From the NCBI GenBank assembly GCA_013398295.1, contig VZSF01003927.1, positions 123,837-187,836 of the forward strand: a DNA stretch of 64,000 nucleotides. Direction: 5' to 3'. This document shows positions 13,613-33,800 of this stretch, in pieces (positions within the stretch are counted from its first letter, which is position 1; the number at the start of each line of letters is the position of its first letter). Under the pieces are notes generated by a model. The model was not told the DNA's origin, did no database searches, and saw only the letters and a program-made list of their open reading frames with translations. The translations under genes and the position numbers were made by a program. Source of the DNA: Chionis minor (Eukaryota; Chordata; Aves; Charadriiformes; Chionididae).

Positions 13613-13720
13613 GTAGAATCATAGAATGATTTAGGTTGGAAGGGACCTTAAAGATCATCTAGTTCCAACCCCCTGCCATGGGTAAGGATGCCTCCCATTA
13701 GACCTGGTTGCTCAAAGCCT
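13613..13720 (-). mobile_element. Short CR1 3' end fragment
   Basis: About 108 bp beginning GTAGAATCATAGAATGATTT and running through the conserved 'ttggaagggacct..agatcatct' and 'tgccatgggtaaggatgcc' blocks, ending at GGTTGCTCAAAGCC. This is the CR1 3' end on the minus strand, strongly 5'-truncated, as is usual for this family. Confidence 0.92.
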
Positions 13721-16700
13721 TGATTATGGTTTAAACTCTTATTTACGCTTGCTTCAGTTTGGTTAGCTTAATGACCTTTCCTGACTACTGCATTTTAAGC
13801 ATTACTGCTGAAGGCATACTTGGGCCACAGATGATGGTTACTCAGAGAAGAGTATCTGGAAGTACTACAGCAGCACAAGGCCATACACATGCGAAAAGTA
13901 CATTCCTACAATGTAAGCTAAGAGTTTTTTATCATCTACTATCTGCAGCCATCATGTGGAATAGCCATAATGCTGTGTTCAACAGCTGAGACCAATACCC
14001 TTTCCATTGGCTGGAGAAAGAATATTAAGCTTCCCTTCAAAAATAACACTGGGTAGCAGAGCAAGATCTTCAGATGTGTTTACATATTTTTCCACAGTTA
14101 TTTCTATAACCTGGCTGCACTGGTAATTTTGGTCCATATTTTGTTCACAAAGGAGCTAACTGAAGCAAGTAAGCACTGCTAAAAATAGCAGACACAGCAG
14201 AGCCCATGTCATGGTTTGGACTTCTGTTGATAAATTGCATTAATATTCTCAGTAACACAAATTGTTATTGCAGAAATACCTGCTTATTCGAATTCCTAAA
14301 TTGGAACATAGAAGAATTATTAGGCAGTGAAAGTATGTAAACACAAACTATATGTAAAGTATTAAAAATACGTGGAGAGTAGGCAACGTGAGCACCATTT
14401 AAAGGAAAAAAAAAACCCAACAAACAGTGCTTAAATCAAGTTAGAAATGTGAGCCCTTATAGCTGTAATCAATTCTTACATGCTTGAGAAAGCGGAAGTT
14501 TATCTAGTTAAAAAAAGGCTATCAAATTTGAACAATGTACAAAAGATTAAAAAAGGCTAACAAGGCACTGCAAAGCTATAAAGGCACTTAATGAGCTTCA
14601 GGGTAAGTTTAGTTCTTCATATATAAAACGTGCATAAACAGGTACAATGTATGAAGGAGAGCATGGAAATATTTTGTGTTAGTTTTAAGACTGAAAGACG
14701 CAGAATTCTTCAAGTATGTTTCTCTCCTATGAAAGAACCACTAATAAAGTGGGCTTAAAGCAGCAGGTGACTTTCAGTGTTAGGTACTGAGATTTAAGTT
14801 GCCATTTTTTACGAGGAGCTATCCAGCTGTCTGGACATTTTCTTATGTTCCCGTTCCCCACTCCCCAAAGGAAAAACTGTAAACAGTGCATTTTGTTAAA
14901 CTCTTTTTTTTTCCCCCTTCTTCATTTTCAGTGAACTGTGGCCGAGTCCGTACAATCTTTCTGATACTCTCCTCACACTTAAGGGTACACTTAAAGGGTT
15001 TGAAAAAATTCTACAGTGAAATAAGCTTCAAACATATTACAAAGAAAGCACAGCTATTTGATCAGATCTTTCCAGGACAAATGACCTGTCCACCATTAGC
15101 TAACTACCTGGTGATAGAAATAATTGGTTGCTACCACGGAAACACTTGAAAGCACAAGTGATGTATACAATTATTTCTGCCAGCACCAGCTGAATAGATT
15201 TTGCTACAGGAATTTCAACAAGACCCTTGTAGTCTTTATAAAATGGAAGGCAAACAGCAGTGAAAAAACTCTGTGTAAATACCAGGTGAATAGAATTAGC
15301 AGGAAAACAAAACTAAAGAGGGAGTATCAACACTACAATTCGAATCCAAAAGTGAGAAGATTACAGAATAAGGTTTCCTAGGAATCACTGTGAACTATCT
15401 ATAGATTCCCATACGTCACATATGGGGGACCCTTACAAAGCTACAAGTAGAAGTATTATTTTTATGAAAGGATTACCTGGATTCTTTGATTACATACCCA
15501 GTAACAAAAGCATGGTTCAATTCTCATCACTTTTGGTAAATACAAAGATGGATGCTGCACTTACGTCACTGTAAGCCTTTTAGTAACGGCTCCACCTCTC
15601 ATCTGAGCTCCTCTTTGTAAGACAGAATGTTTAGCACTGAAAAAATACAACCTCATTAGGAGGCTTAATCTTGATCTCCACTTTCTTTAGATACTTTCCC
15701 CTCAGGGTGTTCTACTACCACAGTCAAGAAATTAAATCTTTATTAATACAGCTTATACATTTCCCATCTGCCAAGCTGAAGCAATCTGTACCGCATCTAT
15801 GGATGGCTGAGAAAACGAACTGCTAGGAAAAGAAACACTCCTCCCCACTCTCTAAAATTTGTTTTTAGTCAGTCTTATTCTGTTCTGATCCCAGGAATGG
15901 GAAGTATTACTTCAAGTATTTAACTGGATTCTCCTTGCATCTGCATGGTAAACAGCAGTCCTGTGCCCTGTACTATGAGGTTGGGTATCCTCTTCTCCAT
16001 TCTGAAACACAAAGGGAAATGGTATGCCTGTGTGTACCAGACAGCAAAGAGAGTCTTTCAAGAATCCAGAGAGCTTCTGAGGAGAACATTCTAATATTTC
16101 AAACAGAAAATATTCCTTTAAAAATCCTTTTTCCTTTTTTACCTGCTCTGTTTTCAAATGAGTTTCAGCACCTTTTATAATACTTTTTGATATTTGTGTT
16201 CAGCTTTAAAGAATCAGTTCAAAATCCAGTTTTGGTCAAAAAGTACTGTGAAAGGTTTTCTTTCTGCTGTATATTCACTACCATTTGCCCTTGACTGAAT
16301 GACAGTCTTTAATTAATTTTTTTCCTATCAGCCATGCAGAACCAAATACATAATAAAAATGAGCTCAACCATAATCTGTTTTTGTGCATCATCAATAGAA
16401 GAGCTAACTAGCTAAGTTCCACTTGCACAGAAAATTATATTGTCATTAAACCTTCATAACCTTATTGGAAATAAAGTATTACACGAGGGTCACTGCCAAC
16501 ATAATTTGAAGGAATAACCTTGTCCTTTCAAAAGTAGAGAGGTTTTCCTGAAGAATCAATATTTGTTATGACAGGAGATTCATAATCCTTTATGGATTTT
16601 GAAACAACAGAAATAAATAAAAAAAAGCCACTATTCGTGACCTTAAGAAGCTTTCCCTAGCTTTACCTGAAAATAGACTAAAACTCAATACTATTCCTAC

Positions 16701-16979
16701 AGACAATTTTGTGACTAAAAGCTCCCTGAACGTTGTATTATTTTATGGTCTGAATCACCAGATTCTACACACAGTATCAAAACAGTCATTAAGATCTAAG
16801 GTCGTGTCTTTGCAGACACTGAAACAATGAAAGCAGTAAGATTTTTGTAATTATTTTCTTTTTTTTTTCCTTCCACAATTGATACTGCTTGCTTTTTGGC
16901 ACTTAAAGTGTAATAATGTGTTTTGTATTTAGCAAGTCCATTAGCAGACTATCACGGAATAGCGGGGGGGGGGGGGGGG

Positions 16980-16986
16980 NNNNNNN
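16980..16986. other. Assembly gap (7 N) within poly-G tracts
   Basis: Seven N bases are flanked on the left by about 17 G and on the right, after a short ACAGCTTGGAGGAGGGC stretch, by a run of more than 25 G. Such G homopolymers are hard to sequence and the true length is unknown. An ORF through this place (16923-17246) is an artefact. Confidence 0.95.
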
Positions 16987-18123
16987 ACAGCTTGGAGGAG
17001 GGCGGGCGGGGGGGGGGGGGGGGGGGGGGGGGGGAGAAGGTGGATTGTTCAGTGGCTAAATTATACCATTTAGGAAACAGCCTTAAATGGGTGCTCAGTT
17101 TTTATGTAGTGGCCAAAGAAAAGATTGATGAGCTCAATCTCTTGAATAGTACAGCAATCTTACCAAGCTGGGAAGAAACACGGGGTCACTGCTTTTTCTT
17201 CGCTCACATAGGTAGTAGGCAAATACAGAAGTCTGTGTTCTCCTAAAAGCTGTGATTACAGTTATGACCTACAGACATATATGAGTCGTGAAGTAGCCAG
17301 ACAACTTCATTTGCTCTTATAATTATTTATCCATATATATGCTCGCACTACTGCCAATGTTATGATCACCTAGAAGAGAATGTCCATAGAACATCATGAA
17401 AACATTTTCTGTCTGCAATCTTTTTGAAAGTTATTTTTTGCAAATCTTAACATTTGGGTCAAATCTGCCATGACAGCAGTCCTTATAATTTCTTCAGTCT
17501 TTTTCACATCCTTACATTACCCTGGTGGTCCTTCTCCAAATTCTTCTCCTTTCAATCATCTACAGCTTCAAGTATCTTACTAAATGAAACACTGCCAGAG
17601 AACTTCCCTGGACACGGGAACCTACTGATTCATAGTATTAAGCTTGTGCAATAGTTGTCTATACACTTTTGGACAGGCCAAAGAACAACACTCTCCGTCT
17701 ACTCCCAATAATTCCTGAATATGGTAGGGAAGGTAGCACAGGCAAGAAACAATTCATAAAACTTAGTGCCTATGCGCTGTTTTGGAGAGTACAGCACGCA
17801 CAGAAGTTGTTCCAGTGCCAGTTATCTGGTCAGTAACTACCCTTTGGAGATTCAGATCGCAATTAAGCCTATTAAATAGGATCTTTACAATGCCCTGTGC
17901 ACCACAGCTGCATCTTTTGCTTTTCCTGCCCAAGAATGTGCAAAATGTACATATGTGGGTTTCTTTAATCTTTCAACATGCTTTCTTCAGTAAATCTGGT
18001 TTTCCCCCGATTTGAGGTTCAAAATTTTAAATTCTTCCTGTATTCGTCAGCCCACCAAGAGCAGATGTAAACACTTCTCCTTCAGTTCATTAAATAAGCA
18101 TAATATATAGCCATATATAGCCA

Positions 18124-18151
18124 TTTTCATTCTGACACATCAGAATGAAAA
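18124..18151. repeat. Perfect inverted repeat, 12-bp arms, 4-nt loop
   Basis: TTTTCATTCTGA, loop CACA, TCAGAATGAAAA. The arms are perfectly complementary. Directly to the left, ATATAGCC is duplicated at about 18105-18122. No flanking target duplication or element ends were seen, so the origin is unknown. Confidence 0.85.
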
Positions 18152-21105
18152 ACATGCATCGCTACTAAGAATTTACTATTATTTATATTTCATATTGGTT
18201 ATTTTCCTAAAAGAAGTTAAGTTTCAAATGAAACAAAAAATCATAGGAATACATATGCACTATCTACTGTCAATAGCAGCAGGATTAAGGTCAGACACGA
18301 GGTCTTAAAAATGAAAGTGAAATCCTTTTAGTACCTTAAGGTACTGCTATCACTGTTAGCCTGTAAAAATTGGGTCGTTCGTTTTATCAAACTGTAAAAC
18401 AAACTTTGCCCTCTTTGAGCTACAGATCACACACTACCTTTATGCAATTAAAGGTCCATTAACACCCAAGTGGAGATGATTAAATGAATCTTAGTGATTT
18501 AGTACACTTTTCACTAAATTGTAAAAGTGTATTAAATTGCCTAGATTGTTTTGGAAATCTTGACATATGGTTACCTTAAAGTGTTGCTTTAATAAATATG
18601 TATAAAGAACTACATATGAATGCTTTATTTAAAAGGTGCTGTTTAAGAAGATTACTTACTGGATTTTCTTCAGTAAGCTCATAGCCGTACTACAAGTACC
18701 CAATACTCATTACAAAATCTATCTTTACAATTACCTTTGTGAGACAAGCTTCTCATACTTCATACAAAAGAAATTGAAACAGAAATCATAAATGATTCGC
18801 ACAAAGCCCAACAGTTACATCAGAACCCAAGGCACTTGATTCTAGAGTTTTAAGTCCTCTTCACAACTACAAATCTTAACAAGCCAGCTTTCCTCTTTGA
18901 AGCAATACACACCCCATTTAGAGAGCCATTACATTACGATCCCCACTTCATCAAAAAGATGAAGAGCAACAACAAATATTTTCTTTGTTTAAAACAGGGA
19001 GGTGAGGTATCGATACATTAAATTTACTCATTACATGTGAAGTATGGAAGCATCTTCGATAAAGTAATTAATAAAATCATTTCAAACACCTTCCAGCCCA
19101 TCTTAAATGACTAACAGTTGAAACAGACTGCACTAAAATACGTCTGCTCTCCCTTCTACGCAGCCTGTCATAAACTCGGAGTTGCCCACTCATTCAGAAC
19201 ACAGCTAAATGAACTCTTAGGCTACAAATCCGTGAGGTGCAGCGAGCCGATGGTATTACTCACACTCGCTGCCAGAAACAGAGAAGAGCTCCTTCTTCTG
19301 ACTGCATGCCTCTGGTGCTCGCTTTCGCTGGCCCTGGTACTTCTTTGTTCCTCCTGTGAGATGGTTTAACTCTCTAAAACATAACAGAAATCCAGCAGAA
19401 AGATGGAAAAATTTCTCTTGTTAAGTTAATGAATGGCAAAGCCTGAGAAGTACCAGAACTTGTAGGCAGGATTACCCAGTGCAAGCTGTGGGAGCAAGTC
19501 TTCCTCCTTTTGGCAATGAGAAAATCAACTTGTCTATAGTCCAAGCAGATTCTGTACAATTTTAATTTCTGTTCTGAGGTATCAGCTGCTTCAACTTACC
19601 ATCTGCCTTATGTTATCTCAAGTAGCCTCACTAAAAGGCAGCTATGTTTTTTCGGGAAAACAGAGATGTCAGACCTAACAGAAGAATGACTACTAAAAAT
19701 CTGTAAATAAAGACAAGGAATTAAAACTGAAGTATGGCAAACATTTACTGTCCGCAAAAAGACAACCTTGCATAATACTAGTAACTGCAATAGGAAAGCT
19801 ATTAAATAAGCTTTGCCTAGTGGCATTTGTGATAGTCCAAGACCACACAACACTTTAAGTGACCAAGTGACTTCAAGTGACCAAAGCACTCTGGCTAGAA
19901 CCATTTTTCCTCACTCGACCCACACAGATTCCAGCTCTAAATTTAAAAAAACCCCACAAATTGATACCATTGCAACTAGCATTAGTTCAGCAGCAGACCA
20001 ATATACTTCTACAAATCACTTTATCACAAAGGTGTCTGAAAAGGAGAGGAATAACGTACATGACTGAGGGAAAAACATTAAAGCAACAAGATTTTGGGGC
20101 TTGGATTGTTCAGGTAAGTTTCTGGGGATGGGACAGCTTTCTGTTGAGGAAAGCAGGGGAGTGGTAGACCGCATCTGATCCTGATGCAGAAAGCAATTGC
20201 CTGGACCTTGATACATTAGTTCTAAGAAAAAGAGAAGCGTTGAATATTCCGTATGGTCCTTTCAAAGTTTTATTAGATCCTTACAATTTCTGTCAATTCT
20301 TTTACTCTGAACTCTTAACAAAGTCTTTAATCTTTTCATGACCTGAATTCTCCATTCGCCATTAAAGACGGATCGAGACCATGAACAGACACAGTGAAAG
20401 AAGGCAGAAACATTACTGCTCTTACCTTTCTAACAAGAAAAAAATGCATCAGTATAATTAATGACCAAACAAACTGTGATTAAAACAAGTTAATGATATT
20501 TAATTCTCATTCCAATCACTGTTAAACAGAAGTAACCTGTGGCTTGTAGTTTCCAGGACAGCATAGTAACAAAGTTAATCACTCCGTCTTCAAAGAACTG
20601 CTCCCTGGTTTTCCTATGGATTTTTCAGAAAGATGCTGTTGAAACAGGAGTTTTTTGGTTTGTTTTTTTGGGGGGGGATTTGTTGTTTGTTTTTTTTAAA
20701 GGCAACATGCCACTCATTTCAGTAAATCCTTCCACCAAGAATATACAAATATCCTCTTGTCTCTATTGTATGTGTTTTACTCAATTTACAAAACAAAAAA
20801 ACAAGACCAAAACTGTGCAGCGTACTTTGCAAAGACTGAAATCTTTCATTGTCCAAAAAATATTAATTTCTTTCTTCTCCAACATCTTAGAAGTCGACTT
20901 AATCCTATGAATGAATACTTATTCTTTTGCAGCTTTTATGTCTCACACCATACTTTTAAGTATGTATTGTAAGATAACTTATAGCCCTCCTAACTGTTTG
21001 GCAGAACAAATAAATGCATTAAAATTGGTTTTGCTTCATGTGTACTTTACGTGAATGTTAAATACCATTTTTCCAATCAGATATACATTACCCATACTGA
21101 ACAGA

Positions 21106-21134
21106 TACTGTTGCTACCTAAGGTAGCAACAGTA
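21106..21134. repeat. Near-perfect 29-bp palindrome, 14-bp arms
   Basis: Arms TACTGTTGCTACCT and AGGTAGCAACAGTA flank a single central A. A perfect match of this length by chance is unlikely in 64 kb. It lies about 1.1 kb beyond the EMC7 stop codon in the direction of transcription. It could be a cruciform-forming site or the remnant of a small inverted duplication; no known element was recognised. Confidence 0.9.
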
Positions 21135-21444
21135 AAAATGGAAAAGAACAGCATTTATGCTAAAAAAAAAAAAAAAGATAATTTATGGACAGTTGCTAAT
21201 GGTGTTTGGCAGGTATTGCTGCCATTTTAATTTGCAAATGTTCACCTACTGGGAAACAATCCATTTTTTCAACTTTTCTCTGAAGTTACTGGGTAGCTTG
21301 AAAAGATACTGCAGTACAGACACACATGCTCAAAGAACAAAGTTTTGCCAGTGACTTAGCGTACCTAGAGATACCCATATGCATCGGAACATAATTTAAA
21401 AGATGAGTGGGATATACCTTTCTACTATACTTCTACATTGTTTT

Positions 21445-21450
21445 TTTAAT
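21445..21450 (-). terminator. EMC7: Candidate poly(A) signal ATTAAA for EMC7
   Basis: TTTAAT on the plus strand reads ATTAAA on the minus strand, about 815 nt after the EMC7 stop codon. No canonical AATAAA was seen closer to the stop; the next lies near 20269. The choice is tentative and needs transcript data. Confidence 0.25.
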
Positions 21451-22264
21451 TTTTAAAATTGTTATGTATTTGGCCTCAAATCATACCACTGGTAAGATGA
21501 ATGCACAACACACAAAAAACAGTAAGAACCAAAAGTGTTGCAGACATGTGATTTAGAAAGGAAAGATCCAAGATAAACATTCATCGTTATATAGATACCT
21601 TGGTTAATTAACTCAACAGAGCGTAAGAGACTTCCTGGTGCAGGACGCTTTGCTAACCGCCCCCCCTGCCCCCAAAGAGTTTTTAGCAGAAAGTAAATCA
21701 GAATAAAATTGGGCAATAAGAAGTGGAAAGTCCGTGAACTGAAGTGTACATGCAGCAAATAACGTAAAATAAAATTGTTTTATATGCAACACATATGACA
21801 AGCTGATACAGCAAATTACTTAGTAAACCCATGACTCAATTTTGAAAGGAGGATTTGATCATTTCGGAATTCAACAGGAAGTATAAAACATGAAAGCCAT
21901 CTTAACACTGAACTCCACTTCTATTATCTTTGAATTTTTTTATACATTGTCTTATGATTAAGACATTCATTACTGTTTAACACATCATATAATTTATAAT
22001 AATTCTCTACAGAACAATATAGTTAATTCAGTATCATCAATAACTTTATACAGATACAGTATTGAAGCCATGTCGTCTTTTGCTTACTGTCAAGTACAAA
22101 ACAGCTTATATAGACTATAAAAAGCTACACACCACAGTTGTAGCATACCATGTTTTGTGCCTGATTAAAGTTTACAGTAGTGGCTTTTTGATCTTTAAAG
22201 ACAAATAAACATGATACCACATAACAGACAGTTGTGCAAACTCAGGCTTAGGAGGAAGACTTAA

Positions 22265-30576
<8,312 letters not shown>

Positions 30577-30577
30577 N
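30577..30577. other. Single N marking an unresolved gap in EMC7 exon 1
   Basis: The N lies exactly where the signal-peptide code should be (see EMC7). I infer that an unresolved GC-rich stretch was collapsed to one N, or that the left and right contigs were misjoined. Confidence 0.75.
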
Positions 30578-30830
30578 GCCGCCGCGCCGGCACCGGGCTC
30601 AAAGCGCCGGCCGCTGCCCGCCGAGCTGGGCCCGGAGCCCCGGCCCGGCCGCCTGACACAGCGCGGGCTGCGGGGAAGCGCCTCGCGTCGGGCAGAGCGC
30701 GGCAGCGGGACCGCAGGGCCCCTGCCTCTCCCCGGGGGCGGTACGGGCGCTCCCCGGCCCTAAAATGCAGCACAGCTGCTACAGATGTTCTGCCGCGCGG
30801 GGAACTTCCAACCTGCATACGCCGCCCCGC

Positions 30831-33800
30831 CCCGTTTTTCAACAATTCGCTTAATTCCACGGTGAGAAGTGGAGCGGGTGGGGGGAGGGCAGGGAAGGCT
30901 CCTTTGTTTTTCGGCTGGTGAGTAAGAACAAAGGATAAGGTAATCTGCCCCTTCAAAGGTGGAAGGACACAAATGTGGACGGAGAACATAAATGTGTGAG
31001 AAGTAGGTGCATCCGCCTCGGTAACAGGTGGATCCAGCTAGAATTAAGACATCTTAGTTTTAGTTAAGTTATCCTGCAAAGAATAATAATCCAGGGTTTT
31101 GTAGGAAGAAGTTACAAAAACTTAGAAAAGAGAAAAATAAAATTGGCCTGAAGCATTTTTTTTTTAACCCCAGTGATTTACAGTTTATTTCTGATGAATA
31201 ACTAGAACATCACAGTCACATTGTGGGTGCACTTGCTTGCTCTTTACCTCTCTTACTTATGTCAGAGTTAGTTACTGAACATGTTGAAAACATTTTAATT
31301 ATTAAGCAAGGTTATGTTAGAGATGATGAACCTCATCATCACCTGATACTAAACAAAACCATATTTTACTAGGCATGATTTTGAAAGCGTGTGTCACCCC
31401 ATATGAGTGGGATAATGTGAATTACAGCTCTAGCAGTATTTTTGAGATGTCTCTAATTTGGAGACTACCGGGAAGACATACGATCAATGAGGTACTTCTG
31501 TCACATAAACTCACAAAAGCAGGAAACTCCAGGAGTTTTGGGGGTGGAAACCTAAGAATGCTAGAACTGAAGAATGCTAGAAAGTAGCTTCTCTGTATTG
31601 AGTGACTTTGAGCATCACTTTTTTAATTTTATGTTAATGAAGCGGGTACTTCCAAATAGAATCACTAAATATTAGGATTTATGTTAAAGCCAGAGACACA
31701 ATGCTGTTTCCAGTATAACACCACAGAAAGACATGATCTTCGTAGTGCCATTTCACATTACTAGTTTTCACACATGCAGTTAGTGTAAAAATGCTCCTAT
31801 TTTTTAAACATTCTCAAGGAACTGTATTAGGATGCTGTCAGACCATATAGAATGGAGGTTACACTCTCCAGTTTTTAAGGATTTCCTCAGCCAAAGAATT
31901 TGTTAACCTAATAATACAGTTATTTGTTTTAAAGCCTTGTGAACCCAAAGAAAAGAAAACCTCATTTGTTCCTTCCTACTTCCAAGAAGCTCCTCTTTCT
32001 ATTATCCTGCTAACAAACTGACAAGTTACTTAAAATGAATCCCGTCCTCATGTAGAAACCCCAACTGTGGGTGCAGCTTTCATTGCGGAAGCATATCTTT
32101 GCTATTATAGATGCAAAGTTTCCAATGCCTGTATTGGCATGCAGCCATTTTAATGTTAGGCAAATGGTCCCTTCTCCTCTCACTGTCTAACTTCTTTACA
32201 TATCAATAGCTCTATTTCATGCAGATAAATGGGTTACCATATTTCTAAGTGTACACAATGGAGAAAATAGTTAATTTGGTTGATTATTGCCTTTTCAGTT
32301 AAGACAGGCTATAACAGCATCTCATCATAATGCTCTTTGTGAGTTTTGATGTCATGCTGTGGATGTTTGCCTTCTAGCTAAAAAGAGCAAAACCCAAACT
32401 GGAAGCATTACAAATGGAAACAAAGAAATAAAAATGTCCAGGTATAAATTTATCAAAATATAACCAGATGTAACCAACTACTCATTTTCTTCATATATCA
32501 TCTGGGAGATGCTACCTGTTTTTTCTGGCAGGAATTTCACTGTTAGCAAAGTCGTGTCTGCAGCTTGTTGTCAAGCAAATACCTGATCAGAAAAGACAGA
32601 TAAAACTGCCAAGCAACAGTTTCAGTTCAGTTAAAACAACAGAGCAAATTCCATCAACCTCCTGGAAGTGCAATCAAGGATGACCTCTCTGTTTTATAGC
32701 TGTCTCTTCACTGATGGATTCACTCCCTGAGTAACAGCTATGTAGAAACTGGCAAGTTTCTGAAAAGTTCTACCCTGCTCACAAGCAAATTCTTGGTTTT
32801 GTCTGAGTTACTTCAACCAGCTGTCGCTAATGCTACAGAACTGTCAGCAAGATGGATGAGAGCTGACAGTCCCTAATGGCTTGAACAAAGAGGAGGTCTA
32901 GACTAATGCAATACCATCACGCTGATAACACCAAAATCCGTATCTCCAGATCCTTGTCACTTCTGGTTTCATGTACAAACTGAAAAAGCAGAGGAGACCC
33001 ATTAAATCCCTCTGAGCTCTCTGAATGCAACATCAAATCCATGAGCATCACAGCTGTTTACGGAGAATCACATAGTCTGGGATACTGGTGGATATTCTTA
33101 AGTACCAAGACAGGTTTTTTTTCTCCCCTGAAGTAATAAGGAGTTTACAAAAATGTAGCAGAACTTATTTTTACGCTGAATCCTTTTCACAAATCTGACC
33201 ACTAGCAGAACTTGCCATATACATTTTTTGTTTATAATAAAATGTTTTTTATAAACTTAATTCACTGTCAGACATAGTGCAATTGCTCTGAAAACTTCTC
33301 TTTCTGTGAAGCTGAGAACACTTTGGCTACTACTTAAATATTTTACTTTTGAAAGTGTATGTGATCCTGTCATTGATCATGGTTTACTTCAACACACTGG
33401 ATGTACACTGGGCCACGAGCAACAGCAGCCCAGAGTCTGTTCTGCGTGCGATTCAGGTAGAACTGTTGACTTTCAGCAGACAAACCGGGAGCAGCTTCAG
33501 ATACCTCCCTCTAATCTTACCGTAGCCTTTGAGTCAGTCTCCCAATACAGGTGTACGGGCAGTGCCCACTGCACCAGATGGGCGCTGCTGGTTCACAAAT
33601 GTTCAGCGGAAGCAAAGGCACAGGCCTGGCTGATACGAAGAGTAAGTAAGCATTAGGTGTGCATTAGAATACTCATACCTACATCCTATTTCCATTTGGT
33701 TTTGAGCAACTAGAGGCGAGAAGAAATCAAAATGCCCACGCAAGCAAGCAGATCTATGAGAAAACACAAACCAACGGTAGATGGAAAAATTCAGTGTAAA

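Larger units (their letters stand above)
13721..22264. other. Intergenic DNA downstream of EMC7
   Basis: No coding gene recognised. The high-coordinate end must contain the EMC7 3' UTR. Two long inverted repeats (18124-18151 and 21106-21134) and a gap in poly-G (16980-16986) are the only structured features I can point to. ORFs of up to 123 codons here have no domain or splice support. Confidence 0.5.

Noticed and set aside
16923..17246. 107-codon plus ORF with a Gly tract
   Set aside because: It reads through poly-G and N bases of an assembly gap.
1..22264. CHRM5 or AVEN exons expected from human synteny
   Set aside because: No receptor-length ORF and no AVEN-like exon could be recognised; they are probably outside the window.
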